A stretch of 64,000 nt of DNA, from contig NZ_JAAORA010000002.1 in the NCBI RefSeq assembly GCF_011601315.1, positions 248,001 through 312,000 of the forward strand, in the 5' to 3' direction. This document shows positions 1 to 8,498 of the stretch, one piece after another. The translations under genes and the position numbers were made by a program. Origin of the DNA: Candidatus Chlorobium masyuteum. GTDB lineage: Bacteria > Bacteroidota > Chlorobiia > Chlorobiales > Chlorobiaceae. Numbering within the stretch: the first letter of the stretch is position 1; every line of letters starts with the position of its first letter. Below the pieces are notes generated by a model that saw only the letters and a list, made by a program, of their open reading frames with translations, had not been told where the DNA came from and did no database searches.

Positions 1-440
1 AGACCTTCATGACTGGGGCTGAAGTGGCTTACCTTGCTTCGGGCGCGGACAAGTACCGACTGGATCAGAAAATGGAATGAAGGGTGATCCTTTGGATTGA
101 AAAGCAGATCAAATTTTTTTGAAAGAATCCCTTTATAGTATCGCGGCATGTTTCTTTTTGCATGATAAACCGCCGTGACATTTTTATCTGCACTGAAAAA
201 ATTGAAAATAATCTGGCTGAAGGCAATGACATGGATTGCGAGTTCAGGAAACTCCCTTCGCAAGGTGCCGATCAGGGGTGTCAATAAAATACAGTCGCCA
301 TAACACTCCCGGGCGAGAATAACGATGCTTTCGGGTGTTTCCTGAAAAGGAGGGATGTTCTCAGGTCGCTTTCCGACGAATTGGAGGCTCTTTGCAAAGC
401 GCTGACGAAATACCCGATGATCCTTTTTTTTCGATTTCAT
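1..440 (-). CDS. Glycosyltransferase family 9 (heptosyltransferase-like), 3' part missing
   Basis: Read on the minus strand from an ATG at 438-440, this frame stays open to the window edge, giving 146 residues without a stop. Residues about 39-60 (IVILARECYGDCILLTPLIG) match the N-terminal nucleotide-sugar fold of GT9/heptosyltransferases, which normally read as a hydrophobic strand, then GD, then TP-L. An AGGAAG ribosome-binding site lies just before the ATG. The gene starts 17 bases after the stop of the GT4 glycosyltransferase, so the two are probably cotranscribed for LPS or exopolysaccharide assembly. GT9 enzymes add sugars, often heptose, to the LPS core at the inner membrane. The acceptor here cannot be told. 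The C-terminal catalytic half lies outside the window. Confidence 0.75.
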   Translation of the reverse strand, partial: MKSKKKDHRVFRQRFAKSLQFVGKRPENIPPFQETPESIVILARECYGDCILLTPLIGTLRREFPELAIHVIAFSQIIFNFFSADKNVTAVYHAKRNMPRYYKGILSKKFDLLFNPKDHPSFHFLIQSVLVRARSKVSHFSPSHEG

Positions 441-457
441 ACTTCCTGTGTAGACGA

Positions 458-1537
458 TTACGTGCGTTCTATTAATTTATCAGCCAGCAGCTCGTACCGG
501 TCAACTACTTTTTGCAGGTCAAACTTCTCTTCCACGATCATTCGTGCCGCTTTTCCCATCTCACGATAGTCGGATTTCAAAACTTTTGCTACCCCTTCAG
601 CCAGTGCCTGACTGCTGCCGGGTTTAACAATGATGCCGGACTGGTTGTTGACAATCACATCCACCAGTCCGCTTCCGGATGTGGCGACAACCGGTCTGCC
701 CGCCGCCATGGATTCAAGTGCACTCATCGACATGCCCTCTTCGGGTGAGGGCATAACGGTCATGTCCACTCCGGCGAGTATCTCCGGAATATCTGTTCTG
801 AATCCGGTGAAGAGCACCTTTTCCTCATGATCACTTTGTGTTGTTAACGTCTTCAACTTCTTTTCGAGACTGCCTGTACCAACAATCAAAAAACGGATTG
901 AACCGATTTGTTTAACTATTTCCGGGATTGCTGCCATAAAGCATTCAACGCCCTTGTTTTCGTCCAGTCGGCTTATGATGGCAACCACGTATTGCGAAAC
1001 CCTCTCCTTTTGCGATGCGGTTGCATTACTGTCGAACCGGCTCAATTCGATGCCGTCATAAATTACCGTGATTTTATCTGCGGGGATAGAGAAATCTGAA
1101 ACAAGCTCACGTTTTATCTTATCAGAAACAGCAATGATTCTGTCGATAAGTCTGGAGTAGAGGAGTTTATTGATCTGTTTTTTTAATCCTGTTTTTCTGT
1201 AGGGAACATTACGGGTCAGGATTACTTTTCTGTTTGCTATTTTTGCGGCAAGGGATGCGACCCAATAAAATTTTGGGGAGCAGATCTCGATGAGATCAAT
1301 ATGGTTCTCTTTTATAATCCGGATAAGCTCCGGGATAACTAACAGGTTTATATCTGATTTCGGGTCGATAGTGAAAACCGGAATGTTCTCCCCTGGGAGC
1401 CGGAGTGCAAGACCGCTTCCGGGTAAACAGCACACCGCGACCTTGTGACCCCGCATTTGCAGTTCCCGGCTGAAGAGCAGAATTCTGTTTGCGCCGCCAG
1501 ACCAGTGGGGTGTGGCATCAAATATCATAAGATTCAT
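458..1537 (-). CDS. Glycosyltransferase family 4 (GT-B fold)
   Basis: A 359-residue cytoplasmic or membrane-associated retaining glycosyltransferase. The N-terminal Rossmann domain opens with a glycine-rich loop (HWSGGA, residues 11-16). The C-terminal domain carries the nucleotide-sugar-binding E-x(7)-E element around residues 266-275 (EEGMSMSALE) followed by AAGRPVVAT, the hallmark of GT4/GT1 family enzymes. The length is typical. It precedes a GT9 gene by 17 bases on the same strand, which suggests a small polysaccharide or LPS-core operon. Start at 1537 is the only ATG before the first beta strand, with no strong Shine-Dalgarno. Donor and acceptor sugars cannot be deduced. Confidence 0.88.
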   Translation of the reverse strand: MNLMIFDATPHWSGGANRILLFSRELQMRGHKVAVCCLPGSGLALRLPGENIPVFTIDPKSDINLLVIPELIRIIKENHIDLIEICSPKFYWVASLAAKIANRKVILTRNVPYRKTGLKKQINKLLYSRLIDRIIAVSDKIKRELVSDFSIPADKITVIYDGIELSRFDSNATASQKERVSQYVVAIISRLDENKGVECFMAAIPEIVKQIGSIRFLIVGTGSLEKKLKTLTTQSDHEEKVLFTGFRTDIPEILAGVDMTVMPSPEEGMSMSALESMAAGRPVVATSGSGLVDVIVNNQSGIIVKPGSSQALAEGVAKVLKSDYREMGKAARMIVEEKFDLQKVVDRYELLADKLIERT

Positions 1538-1794
1538 CTGTGGCTGCTCTTATTGACGAGAAATTCTGAAAATGGATAAACCCGGTTGTATCGTTTATTG
1601 GCAGCTCGCCGGCAAGGTATTGTAACAACTGCGGATGCTGTTTTTTCTGCCAGCAGGGTACGCTTTCAATAGAGAGTTATGGTTTCTGCTTGTTTTTTCT
1701 CTCGCCAATACCTATCTGTTCATAAGGCCTGAATTCAGGGTGTTCAGGATGATAAAGTATCAAATTTCAGGAGTTTCATTGTAACAGATAATCA

Positions 1795-2766
1795 ATGCGG
1801 ATATTTTCCTCTCCAGACTCATTTACGGCACAGCGCCCCTCTTTTCTGGTCAATACCCTTATTCTGGCTCTTCTGATGGTGCTCTACTCTCTTGCAGGAG
1901 AGCTTCTGTTCTGGCTGATCAATGGAGATCGCCTTGATGCGCTTTCCCTGATGCATACGGTGAGTACCATGCTTCCCCTTATGCGGCTGATTCAGGTTGC
2001 CGGTCAGATTTTTGTTCTTGCCATTCCGGTTATCCTGCTTGCCGGCTGGCATACCGGCAGCAGAAATGCGTTTTCCCGGCGAAGCCTTGCCTTTCTGGGG
2101 GTTGGGATGCATCCGCACTCCGGTGCCATTTTTCCTGCAGTTGCTGGTATTTTCCTTCTTCAACCGGCGTTGTTTACCATAACAGCTCTTCAGGATCTTT
2201 ATCTGTGGCCGGCTCTTGGCGCTGCGGGTTCAGCTGTTGTCAGCCAGCGGGATATGATGGACTCTTTTATCAAGGCACTTGCGGTTGTGCGTTCGACGCC
2301 GGAGCTCTTTTCGGTTGTGTTGGTTTTTTCTCTTACTCCTGCGGTGTGTGAAGAGCTCTTTTTCAGGGGATATATCCAGCAGAATTATACCCGGTCGATG
2401 TCATCGGCCAAAGCTGTTTTACTCACCGGAGTGGTTTTTGCATTCTTTCATCTGAGTCCGGCGAATCTTCTTCCTCTTGCGTTTCTGGGGTGGTATATTG
2501 GGTATGTCTACAGCGCTTCAGGCAGTCTTATGGTGCCTTTTGCTGTGCATTTAGCAAACAATCTCGCCGCGCTCCTCATGCTTTATGCTGCGGAGAGCGG
2601 ATTTTCTCTGAACGTATCCGCTCAGATACCGCTTCTCCGGAGTGTCTGGTGGTGGGTTGTTGTCGCCGGGAGCTTGTCTCTGTTTGCTCTGGTGATTCGC
2701 CGGTTTTTTCCGGTCATGCCTTCAGTGGCGGAAGAGGGGGAAGAAAAATACCGGTCAGATGTTTAA
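1795..2766 (+). CDS. CPBP family intramembrane metalloprotease
   Basis: A 323-residue polytopic membrane protein of the CPBP/CAAX (Rce1-like, formerly Abi) family. The diagnostic motifs are in order: EExxxR at residues about 186-191 (EELFFR), a second motif with the metal-ligand His near residue 219 (FAFFHLSPAN), and HxxxN near 250 (HLANN). Several hydrophobic segments surround them. These glutamic proteases cleave within the membrane; bacterial substrates are mostly unknown. It lies 10 bases upstream of cdsA and is probably cotranscribed with it. The gene is divergent from the glycosyltransferase pair, with 257 bases between. Confidence 0.88.
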   Translation: MRIFSSPDSFTAQRPSFLVNTLILALLMVLYSLAGELLFWLINGDRLDALSLMHTVSTMLPLMRLIQVAGQIFVLAIPVILLAGWHTGSRNAFSRRSLAFLGVGMHPHSGAIFPAVAGIFLLQPALFTITALQDLYLWPALGAAGSAVVSQRDMMDSFIKALAVVRSTPELFSVVLVFSLTPAVCEELFFRGYIQQNYTRSMSSAKAVLLTGVVFAFFHLSPANLLPLAFLGWYIGYVYSASGSLMVPFAVHLANNLAALLMLYAAESGFSLNVSAQIPLLRSVWWWVVVAGSLSLFALVIRRFFPVMPSVAEEGEEKYRSDV

Positions 2767-2776
2767 ACCATGATCT

Positions 2777-3598
2777 ATGTCTAAACTCTTAACGATAAAT
2801 TTATTGCAGCGGGTAGTGGTGGCTGTTGCCGGTATTCCTTTTCTGCTCTGGCTGATCAACGTTGGCGGGGTGTGGTTTTCCGGCTTTTTTTCACTGCTCG
2901 CTCTGCTTGCGGTCTATGAGTTTCATCATCTTGCAGCGCACAAGGCTTCTCCTCCACCCCTTTGGCTGGCAGTGCTGATAACACTGCTCTTTCAGCTTGA
3001 TTTTGCGTTTCATCTTGTTGAGGTATGGGAGCTGCTGCTTGCGGTTGTGCTTTTTCTTTTCGTGCTCGAACTGTTTTCGAAGGAGGGTTCACCGCTACTC
3101 AATCTCGGTTCGGTTTTCCCCGGTCTTCTCTATGTTAACCTTACCTTCGGCGCCCTTTTACGGCTGCGTCTTGATGCTCCGGAGGGAAGTGGTGTTGCCA
3201 TGGTCTATCTTCTTTTTCTCTGTGTCTGGGCTGCTGATATTTTTGCTTATTTCGGCGGAAGCACCCTCGGTGGAAAATTTATTCGCCGCAAACTGTTTGA
3301 ACGTCTGAGCCCGCATAAAACCTGGGAGGGATTTCTGTTCGGTCTGGCGGGCAGTGTATCGGCGGCACTGATATACGGTAACTTTTTTCCATCGTTGCCA
3401 TTGAATACCGCGCTGATGACGGGATTGCTGATCGGGGTTGCCAGTCCGGCAGGAGATCTTGTTGAGTCCATGTTCAAACGGGATGCCGGAGTCAAAGATT
3501 CATCCGGTCTGATACCGGGCCACGGGGGGGTGCTTGACCGGTTTGATACCATCATGTTTGTATCGCCATTTCTTTATTTTATAGCGTTTTACCTCTGA
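2777..3598 (+). CDS. cdsA: Phosphatidate cytidylyltransferase
   Basis: This 273-residue inner-membrane enzyme makes CDP-diacylglycerol from phosphatidic acid and CTP, the entry point to all phospholipids. The N-terminal two thirds is a run of transmembrane helices. The C-terminal CDS signature is intact: HKTWEG, then SPAGDLVESMFKRDAGVKD, then IPGHGGVLDRFD, which contains the metal-binding acidic residues. Length matches the family. The ATG is 10 bases after the CPBP protease stop. The 125-base gap that follows contains a perfect ACCCGTT-A-AACGGGT hairpin of unknown role. Confidence 0.95.
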   Translation: MSKLLTINLLQRVVVAVAGIPFLLWLINVGGVWFSGFFSLLALLAVYEFHHLAAHKASPPPLWLAVLITLLFQLDFAFHLVEVWELLLAVVLFLFVLELFSKEGSPLLNLGSVFPGLLYVNLTFGALLRLRLDAPEGSGVAMVYLLFLCVWAADIFAYFGGSTLGGKFIRRKLFERLSPHKTWEGFLFGLAGSVSAALIYGNFFPSLPLNTALMTGLLIGVASPAGDLVESMFKRDAGVKDSSGLIPGHGGVLDRFDTIMFVSPFLYFIAFYL

Positions 3599-3723
3599 GC
3601 CTGCTGCCAGCCGGAGCAACATGCGGTATGGATTATAAATGTTTTATATTACCCGTTAAACGGGTGGCCAGGTCTCGTGTGTTTCCCCCGGTATAAGCGT
3701 ATTAACTGCAAGAGATTGTCATA

Positions 3724-4194
3724 ATGAAAATTGAAGGTCTTCTTTCCGAAAAACATATAGTTCTGAATCTTGAACTGGCAACAAAACGCCAGGTTATTGA
3801 AAAAATGCTCTCTATTGCGGCCACTCATACCGGAGTGACGGATATCAATAAGCTACGGGAGGATGTTGTCCGGCGTGAAGAGGAGATGTCTACCGGTATC
3901 GGTAAACAAATAGCCCTTCCCCATGCCAAGACCAGTGCGGTCACAGAGCCGGTTCTGGCATTGGCAACGCTTCAGCGTGAGATCAATTTCGATTCGATTG
4001 ACAATGAGCCTGTACAGATTGTTTTTCTTCTTGCGACTCCGGCAGAGATGCTTGCTGAACATCTGAAACTGCTTGGTCGTATTACAAGGCTTGCCGGTCG
4101 TGAGGAAGTTCGCAGGAGCCTTCTTCTTGCCAGATCGCCATCCGAGGTACTTGACCTTTTCAGAGAAGAGGAGAAGGATCTGCCCCAGATTTAA
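3724..4194 (+). CDS. PTS IIA (fructose/nitrogen type) domain protein
   Basis: A 156-residue single-domain EIIA protein of the fructose/PtsN class. The phosphorylatable histidine is His67 in the context GIGKQIALPHAKT, which matches the family consensus around the active site. In organisms lacking PTS sugar permeases such proteins act as regulators in a PTS-Ntr phosphorelay rather than in sugar uptake; no PTS permease is seen in this window. It stands alone between cdsA and hisS with its own 125-base upstream gap. Calling it ptsN would be reasonable by domain, but the regulatory target is unknown. Confidence 0.85.
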   Translation: MKIEGLLSEKHIVLNLELATKRQVIEKMLSIAATHTGVTDINKLREDVVRREEEMSTGIGKQIALPHAKTSAVTEPVLALATLQREINFDSIDNEPVQIVFLLATPAEMLAEHLKLLGRITRLAGREEVRRSLLLARSPSEVLDLFREEEKDLPQI

Positions 4195-4296
4195 CGGGAT
4201 CGCCCCTTGAATTGTCAATAAACTATATACAGGCGGGGCAAACCGACTCTTGTTCTATGCCCATATCATTTTTACTATCAGAGGATTATTAAAGCT

Positions 4297-5586
4297 ATGC
4301 CGCAGTATCAGGCAGTAAAGGGAGCAAGGGATATTTTCCCGGAAGAGTCTGCTCAATGGAAATATGTTGAAGGAGTTATTCATACGGTCGCATCTCTTTA
4401 CGGGTTCAGCGAAATAAGGACTCCTGTTTTTGAATATACCGAGCTGTTCCAGAGAGGTATCGGTTCGACTACGGATATTGTGGGGAAAGAGATGTTCTCT
4501 TTTCTGCCGGATCCAAACGGGCGTTCCATTACGCTTCGTCCGGAAATGACCGCCGGAGTAATGAGGGCGGCACTGCAGAAAAACATACTCTCTGCTGCCC
4601 CGGTTCACAAGCTGTACTATATCGGTGAACTGTTTCGCAAGGAGAGGCCCCAGGCCGGTCGTCAGCGCCAATTTTCGCAGTTCGGAGCAGAACTGCTCGG
4701 CGTTTCAACGCCGGCAGCAGTGGCTGAGGTTATAACTCTGATGATGCATGTTTTTGAAGCTCTTGGGCTCCGCGGGCTGAAGCTGAGAGTCAATTCGCTT
4801 GGTGACGTGAACGACAGGAACCGTTATCGAGAGGCATTGAAAAGCTATTTTTCCCCTTTTGAAGAGATACTTGATGCTTCTTCAAAAGAGCGCCTTGAAA
4901 AAAATCCACTCAGGATTCTTGATTCAAAAAACCCTGCCCTTCAGGATATAATTGCAGGAGCCCCACAGTTGTATGACTACCTCTCAACCTCTTCGGTTGA
5001 AGATTTTGAAAAGGTGCTCTACTATCTTGACGAACGGGGGATTACCTATGACAGAGATCATCGTCTTGTCCGGGGGCTTGATTATTACTGCCATACAGCC
5101 TTTGAAGTCACCAGTTCAGAGCTTGGTGCCCAGGATGCCATAGGGGGAGGAGGTCGATACGATGGCCTTGCCCGTGAGCTTGGAAGCTCCTCAGAAGTGC
5201 CGGCTTCAGGTTTTGCCGCAGGTATGGAGAGAGTGCTCTTGACCATGGAAAAACAGGGACTGTTTGCGGCTCTGACCCCTCAAGGGCCGATCGTCTATGT
5301 TGTTCTTCAGCAGGCAGAGCTTGCTGATCACGGCATGCAGGTCGCATGGCGTTTGCGAAAAGCCGGAATCAGGACGGAAATAGACCTCGCCGCAAGGAGC
5401 ATGAAGGCTCAGATGAGGGAAGCAAATCGAGCAAGAGCTGCCTATGCTCTTTTCATCGGTACTTCGGAAGTGACAACAGGGCTTTACACGCTCAAGAATC
5501 TTGTTACCTCGGGGCAGACAACCCTTTCGATGGAGGCAGTGCTTGAGATTCTTCATGAACCGGCGTCAGGAGAGCTGCAGAAATGA
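4297..5586 (+). CDS. hisS: Histidyl-tRNA synthetase
   Basis: A 429-residue class II aminoacyl-tRNA synthetase that charges tRNA-His. It begins with the expected [10 protein letters not shown], shows the class II motif 2 region ([21 protein letters not shown]), the HisA motif near residues 254-264 ([11 protein letters not shown]), and a C-terminal anticodon-binding domain ([16 protein letters not shown]). Length is normal. Its stop overlaps the start of the next gene by four bases (ATGATGA region at 5583-5586), which implies translational coupling. Confidence 0.97.
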   Translation: MPQYQAVKGARDIFPEESAQWKYVEGVIHTVASLYGFSEIRTPVFEYTELFQRGIGSTTDIVGKEMFSFLPDPNGRSITLRPEMTAGVMRAALQKNILSAAPVHKLYYIGELFRKERPQAGRQRQFSQFGAELLGVSTPAAVAEVITLMMHVFEALGLRGLKLRVNSLGDVNDRNRYREALKSYFSPFEEILDASSKERLEKNPLRILDSKNPALQDIIAGAPQLYDYLSTSSVEDFEKVLYYLDERGITYDRDHRLVRGLDYYCHTAFEVTSSELGAQDAIGGGGRYDGLARELGSSSEVPASGFAAGMERVLLTMEKQGLFAALTPQGPIVYVVLQQAELADHGMQVAWRLRKAGIRTEIDLAARSMKAQMREANRARAAYALFIGTSEVTTGLYTLKNLVTSGQTTLSMEAVLEILHEPASGELQK

Positions 5587-5837
5587 TGACCGGCAACAAT
5601 TGCCACCGTGTAACGCTCTACGGTAAAAAAGAGTGCTGTCTGTGTGATGAGGCTATGGAGCTGCTTGAACGGGTACGTGCTTCAGTTCCATTCGAGATTG
5701 AGAAAATAGATATTTCCGGCAATCCCCGGCTGCAAGAGGAGTTCGGACTCAAGATACCGGTTATCTATGTTGACGGTGTCAGGGTATTCAACTACCGGGT
5801 AAACGAAAACAAACTGCGATCATTACTGACCGCCTGA
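5583..5837 (+). CDS. Glutaredoxin-like (DUF836-type) thioredoxin-fold protein
   Basis: An 84-residue thioredoxin-fold protein. Residues 10-21 form beta strand plus active site ([12 protein letters not shown]), with the redox pair Cys18-Cys21 in a CxxC. The cis-proline region is at [11 protein letters not shown]. Such small glutaredoxin-family proteins reduce disulfides or act as redox sensors in the cytoplasm. It overlaps hisS by four bases and so is translationally coupled to it. There is no obvious functional link between the two. The specific substrate is unknown. Confidence 0.8.
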   Translation: MMTGNNCHRVTLYGKKECCLCDEAMELLERVRASVPFEIEKIDISGNPRLQEEFGLKIPVIYVDGVRVFNYRVNENKLRSLLTA

Positions 5838-5970
5838 CAGGAGAGAGTGGCAGGAAAGTTTTCTCTTTGTCCTTGAACTCTTTGCACTCCCTGTTGTTAC
5901 TTGTATGAAATTCTCTACCGAAACGGTTCGGTTACCAATAGTTTAATTGCTCAGACCGGAGCTTCCCGCA

Positions 5971-6180
5971 ATGCTGAAATTTATTCTGCTTGTTATTGTT
6001 TTCTACCTGCTGTTCAGAATGGTGCGGCGTCTGTTGAGAGGCGGACTGTTTTTTTATTATGGAGTCCCCCGTCACAGGGAAAACTCTCCAGGCTCTTCTG
6101 CTTCACCGAAGCAGATTGAAGAGACAGACTATGAGGTTATAGAGAGCCATCTTCCGGACAAGGAGAGGGATGTTGTGTAA
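5971..6180 (+). CDS. Small membrane protein, DUF4834-like
   Basis: A 69-residue protein starting at the ATG at 5971; longer readings from upstream add an implausible tail. Residues 2-17 form one hydrophobic helix, followed by an arginine-rich stretch (RMVRRLLRGG), then a polar tail rich in Glu/Asp. This resembles small single-helix proteins of the DUF4834 type known in Bacteroidota, but the match is by general pattern only. The positive residues right after the helix suggest an N-out/C-in topology. It lies 133 bases after the glutaredoxin-like gene. Function is unknown. Confidence 0.55.
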   Translation: MLKFILLVIVFYLLFRMVRRLLRGGLFFYYGVPRHRENSPGSSASPKQIEETDYEVIESHLPDKERDVV

Positions 6181-6251
6181 CTATTTGGCTGTTGAAGGAT
6201 TTTTTGTACATTAGTACACTTGATTTGACGACGCGAGAATTATCTTATCTG

Positions 6252-6275
6252 AAAGTGGGGGTTCCCCACTTTTTT
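6252..6275 (+). terminator. Intrinsic terminator or attenuator before rimP
   Basis: A nine-base perfect stem (AAAGTGGGG / CCCCACTTT) with a three-base loop is followed by a T-run, 30 bases before the rimP start. It either ends transcription from the preceding genes or attenuates the rimP-nusA-infB operon; position alone does not decide. Confidence 0.75.
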
Positions 6276-6304
6276 GTTTTCCAAAAGGTTTGTACGGGGT
6301 GATC

Positions 6305-6826
6305 ATGCAAGAGCGCATCAGGAGCAGTGTTCTCCAAATTATTGACGGGTCTGCAGGCACCAGAGGTGAGGGGGCCTATCTTGTTGATCTCAAGGTGAAA
6401 GGCCCACAGAGAGCCAGGAAAATAGAGATACTTGTCGATGACGACAGCGGTGTTCGCATTGATCAGTGTGCATGGCTGAGCAGAAGACTCAGGGAGCTGC
6501 TTGAGGGTGATGAGGAGCTTCTTGCGCTGGTTGGAGAGGATTTTGAAATCACGGTCTCTTCTCCGGGGCTTGGCGAGCCACTCATGCTTCATCGTCAGTA
6601 TGTCAGGCATTGCGGAAAAATTATTGAGGTAACCTACACGGATGAGGATGCGGTGCAGAGAGAGCTCAGAGGCCGTCTTCTGCGGGTATCACTATCGGAA
6701 GAGAGCCGGCCGCATATCGTGATTATGCCGGAAAAAAACAGGAAAAAAGGCAGTACGCCAAACAGAGAGGAAGTCACACTGTACCTTGATCAGGTAAACC
6801 GTGCAATTCCTCTGGCGCAGTTATAA
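6305..6826 (+). CDS. rimP: Ribosome maturation factor RimP
   Basis: A 173-residue cytoplasmic protein needed for maturation of the 30S subunit, where it assists S12 and pseudoknot assembly. The N-terminal alpha/beta domain contains KIEILVDDDSGVRIDQCAWLSR and the family motif FEITVSSPGL near residues 75-85; an SH3-like C-terminal domain follows. The ATG at 6305 is preferred over a TTG five codons upstream because it is preceded by GGGGTG at good spacing. rimP leads the conserved rimP-nusA-infB-rbfA-truB cluster. Confidence 0.93.
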   Translation: MQERIRSSVLQIIDGSAGTRGEGAYLVDLKVKGPQRARKIEILVDDDSGVRIDQCAWLSRRLRELLEGDEELLALVGEDFEITVSSPGLGEPLMLHRQYVRHCGKIIEVTYTDEDAVQRELRGRLLRVSLSEESRPHIVIMPEKNRKKGSTPNREEVTLYLDQVNRAIPLAQL

Positions 6827-6882
6827 CAGGTTTTTAGGGATCAGCGGGAGTTATCTTTTCAAAAAGCACAATCAAGAAAGAG

Positions 6883-8433
6883 ATGGTCAGAAAAAAGATA
6901 AAAGATGAGGGAGTGGACAGAAGAGCACAGATTGCCAGTGCCTTCGGGGAAATCGAGCAGTCCAAGATCTTTCTGGACAAGCGCACGGAAAGTGCGGCTG
7001 TTAAAATGGATATTGCCGATCTTCTCAAGGATATCATCCAGAAGCAGCTCAGAAAAGATTATGATCCTGAAGTTGAGTCCAACATTTTCATCAACCCGGA
7101 AAGGGGAGATTTTGAAGTCTATATTCTGAAAAAGATTGTCAAGGAAGTAGACATTGAAAGCATTGAGATCAGTCTTGATGAGGTGAGGAAAATTGATGAC
7201 TCCCTTGACATCGGCGATTACTATGAAGAGGGCCCTATCAAGCTGGATGATTATCTGAGCCGTAAATCCATTCAGATCATCAAGCAGTCCGTACAGAAAA
7301 AAGTCCGGGATCTTGAGCGTCTCGTAGTCTATGAAGAGTGCCTTGAGAAGGTGGGCGAAGTCGTTGCCGGTGAGGTCTATCAGATCCGTTCGAATGAGGT
7401 TATTTTTACCTATAACACCTCAAAAGATCACCGCGTTGAGCTTGTTCTGCCGAAGTCGGAGATGATGAAAAAGGATAATCCCCGCAGAACTCCGAGGATG
7501 AAACTCTATATCAAACGCATTGAGCGGGAGAAAGTGAAGACAAAGCTTGATGACGGTAATGTGGTCGAGCGCGAAAAGGCGGACGGCGGCATGAAGGTGA
7601 TTGTATCAAGAGTTGATGACCGTTTCCTCTACAAGCTTTTTGAACATGAGGTTCCTGAAATTCTGGATGGTCTTATTGTTATCAAGGCTATTGCACGAGT
7701 ACCGGGTGAGAGAGCCAAGGTTGCCGTTGAATCCACCAGTGCCAGGATTGACCCTGTAGGGGCTACTGTCGGGTACCGCGGTAAACGTATTCAGAGCATT
7801 GTCAAGGAGCTGAACAACGAGAACATTGATGTGATCTACTACACCGATGAGCCGCAGATCTATATTTCACGTGCGATGCAGCCTGCAAAAATCGATCCGC
7901 TTACGGTTCACGCCGACCCGAAAACAAGGAAAGCAAGGGTTATGCTCAAACCGGACCAGATCAAGTATGCCATTGGAAAGAACGGTAACAATATTCATCT
8001 GGCTGAAAAACTGACCGGCTATGAGATCGACGTCTATCGTGATGTTATCGACAAGTCGATGGAAGATCCGACCGATATTGATATCATCGAATTCCGTGAA
8101 GAGTTTGGTGATGATATGATCTACCAGCTTCTGGATGGCGGTCTTGATACGGCTAAAAAAGTGCTGAAAGCCGGAGTTGAAGAGATTGAAAATGCATTGC
8201 TTGGGCCTTCCAAGCCTGAAGAGGTAACAGTTTTTGGCCAGCCACAGGGTCGCAGACCAGGCATAAAACCGAGAGAGCGAAAAGTAACCGAGGATGAAAA
8301 GCGGTACTGGAAAAAGATTGCCGAGAACATCTATAAAACCGTTAAAGAGCAGTTCACCGAAGCGGATTTGCAGGGTCTTTTTGATGACGATGCCGATCAG
8401 GATTCAGTTGAGCCGGTGGCGGATGAATCCTGA
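6883..8433 (+). CDS. nusA: Transcription termination/antitermination factor NusA
   Basis: A 516-residue RNA polymerase-binding factor controlling pausing, termination and antitermination. Domains in order: an N-terminal RNAP-binding domain (about 1-125), an S1 domain (about 130-205), then KH1 and KH2 domains (the KH core GYRGKRIQSIVKEL around residue 293; the second GKNGNNIHLAEKL around 365). A C-terminal tail rich in Asp/Glu replaces the two acidic repeat domains of E. coli NusA, as in most non-proteobacteria. It lies second in the rimP operon, 56 bases after rimP. Confidence 0.96.
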   Translation: MVRKKIKDEGVDRRAQIASAFGEIEQSKIFLDKRTESAAVKMDIADLLKDIIQKQLRKDYDPEVESNIFINPERGDFEVYILKKIVKEVDIESIEISLDEVRKIDDSLDIGDYYEEGPIKLDDYLSRKSIQIIKQSVQKKVRDLERLVVYEECLEKVGEVVAGEVYQIRSNEVIFTYNTSKDHRVELVLPKSEMMKKDNPRRTPRMKLYIKRIEREKVKTKLDDGNVVEREKADGGMKVIVSRVDDRFLYKLFEHEVPEILDGLIVIKAIARVPGERAKVAVESTSARIDPVGATVGYRGKRIQSIVKELNNENIDVIYYTDEPQIYISRAMQPAKIDPLTVHADPKTRKARVMLKPDQIKYAIGKNGNNIHLAEKLTGYEIDVYRDVIDKSMEDPTDIDIIEFREEFGDDMIYQLLDGGLDTAKKVLKAGVEEIENALLGPSKPEEVTVFGQPQGRRPGIKPRERKVTEDEKRYWKKIAENIYKTVKEQFTEADLQGLFDDDADQDSVEPVADES

Positions 8434-8498
8434 GTAGTCCCTGTAGATGTCAGCATTGGATAAAGAGTAAAGAGTTTTTAAATCCAGAGGAGGATGTA

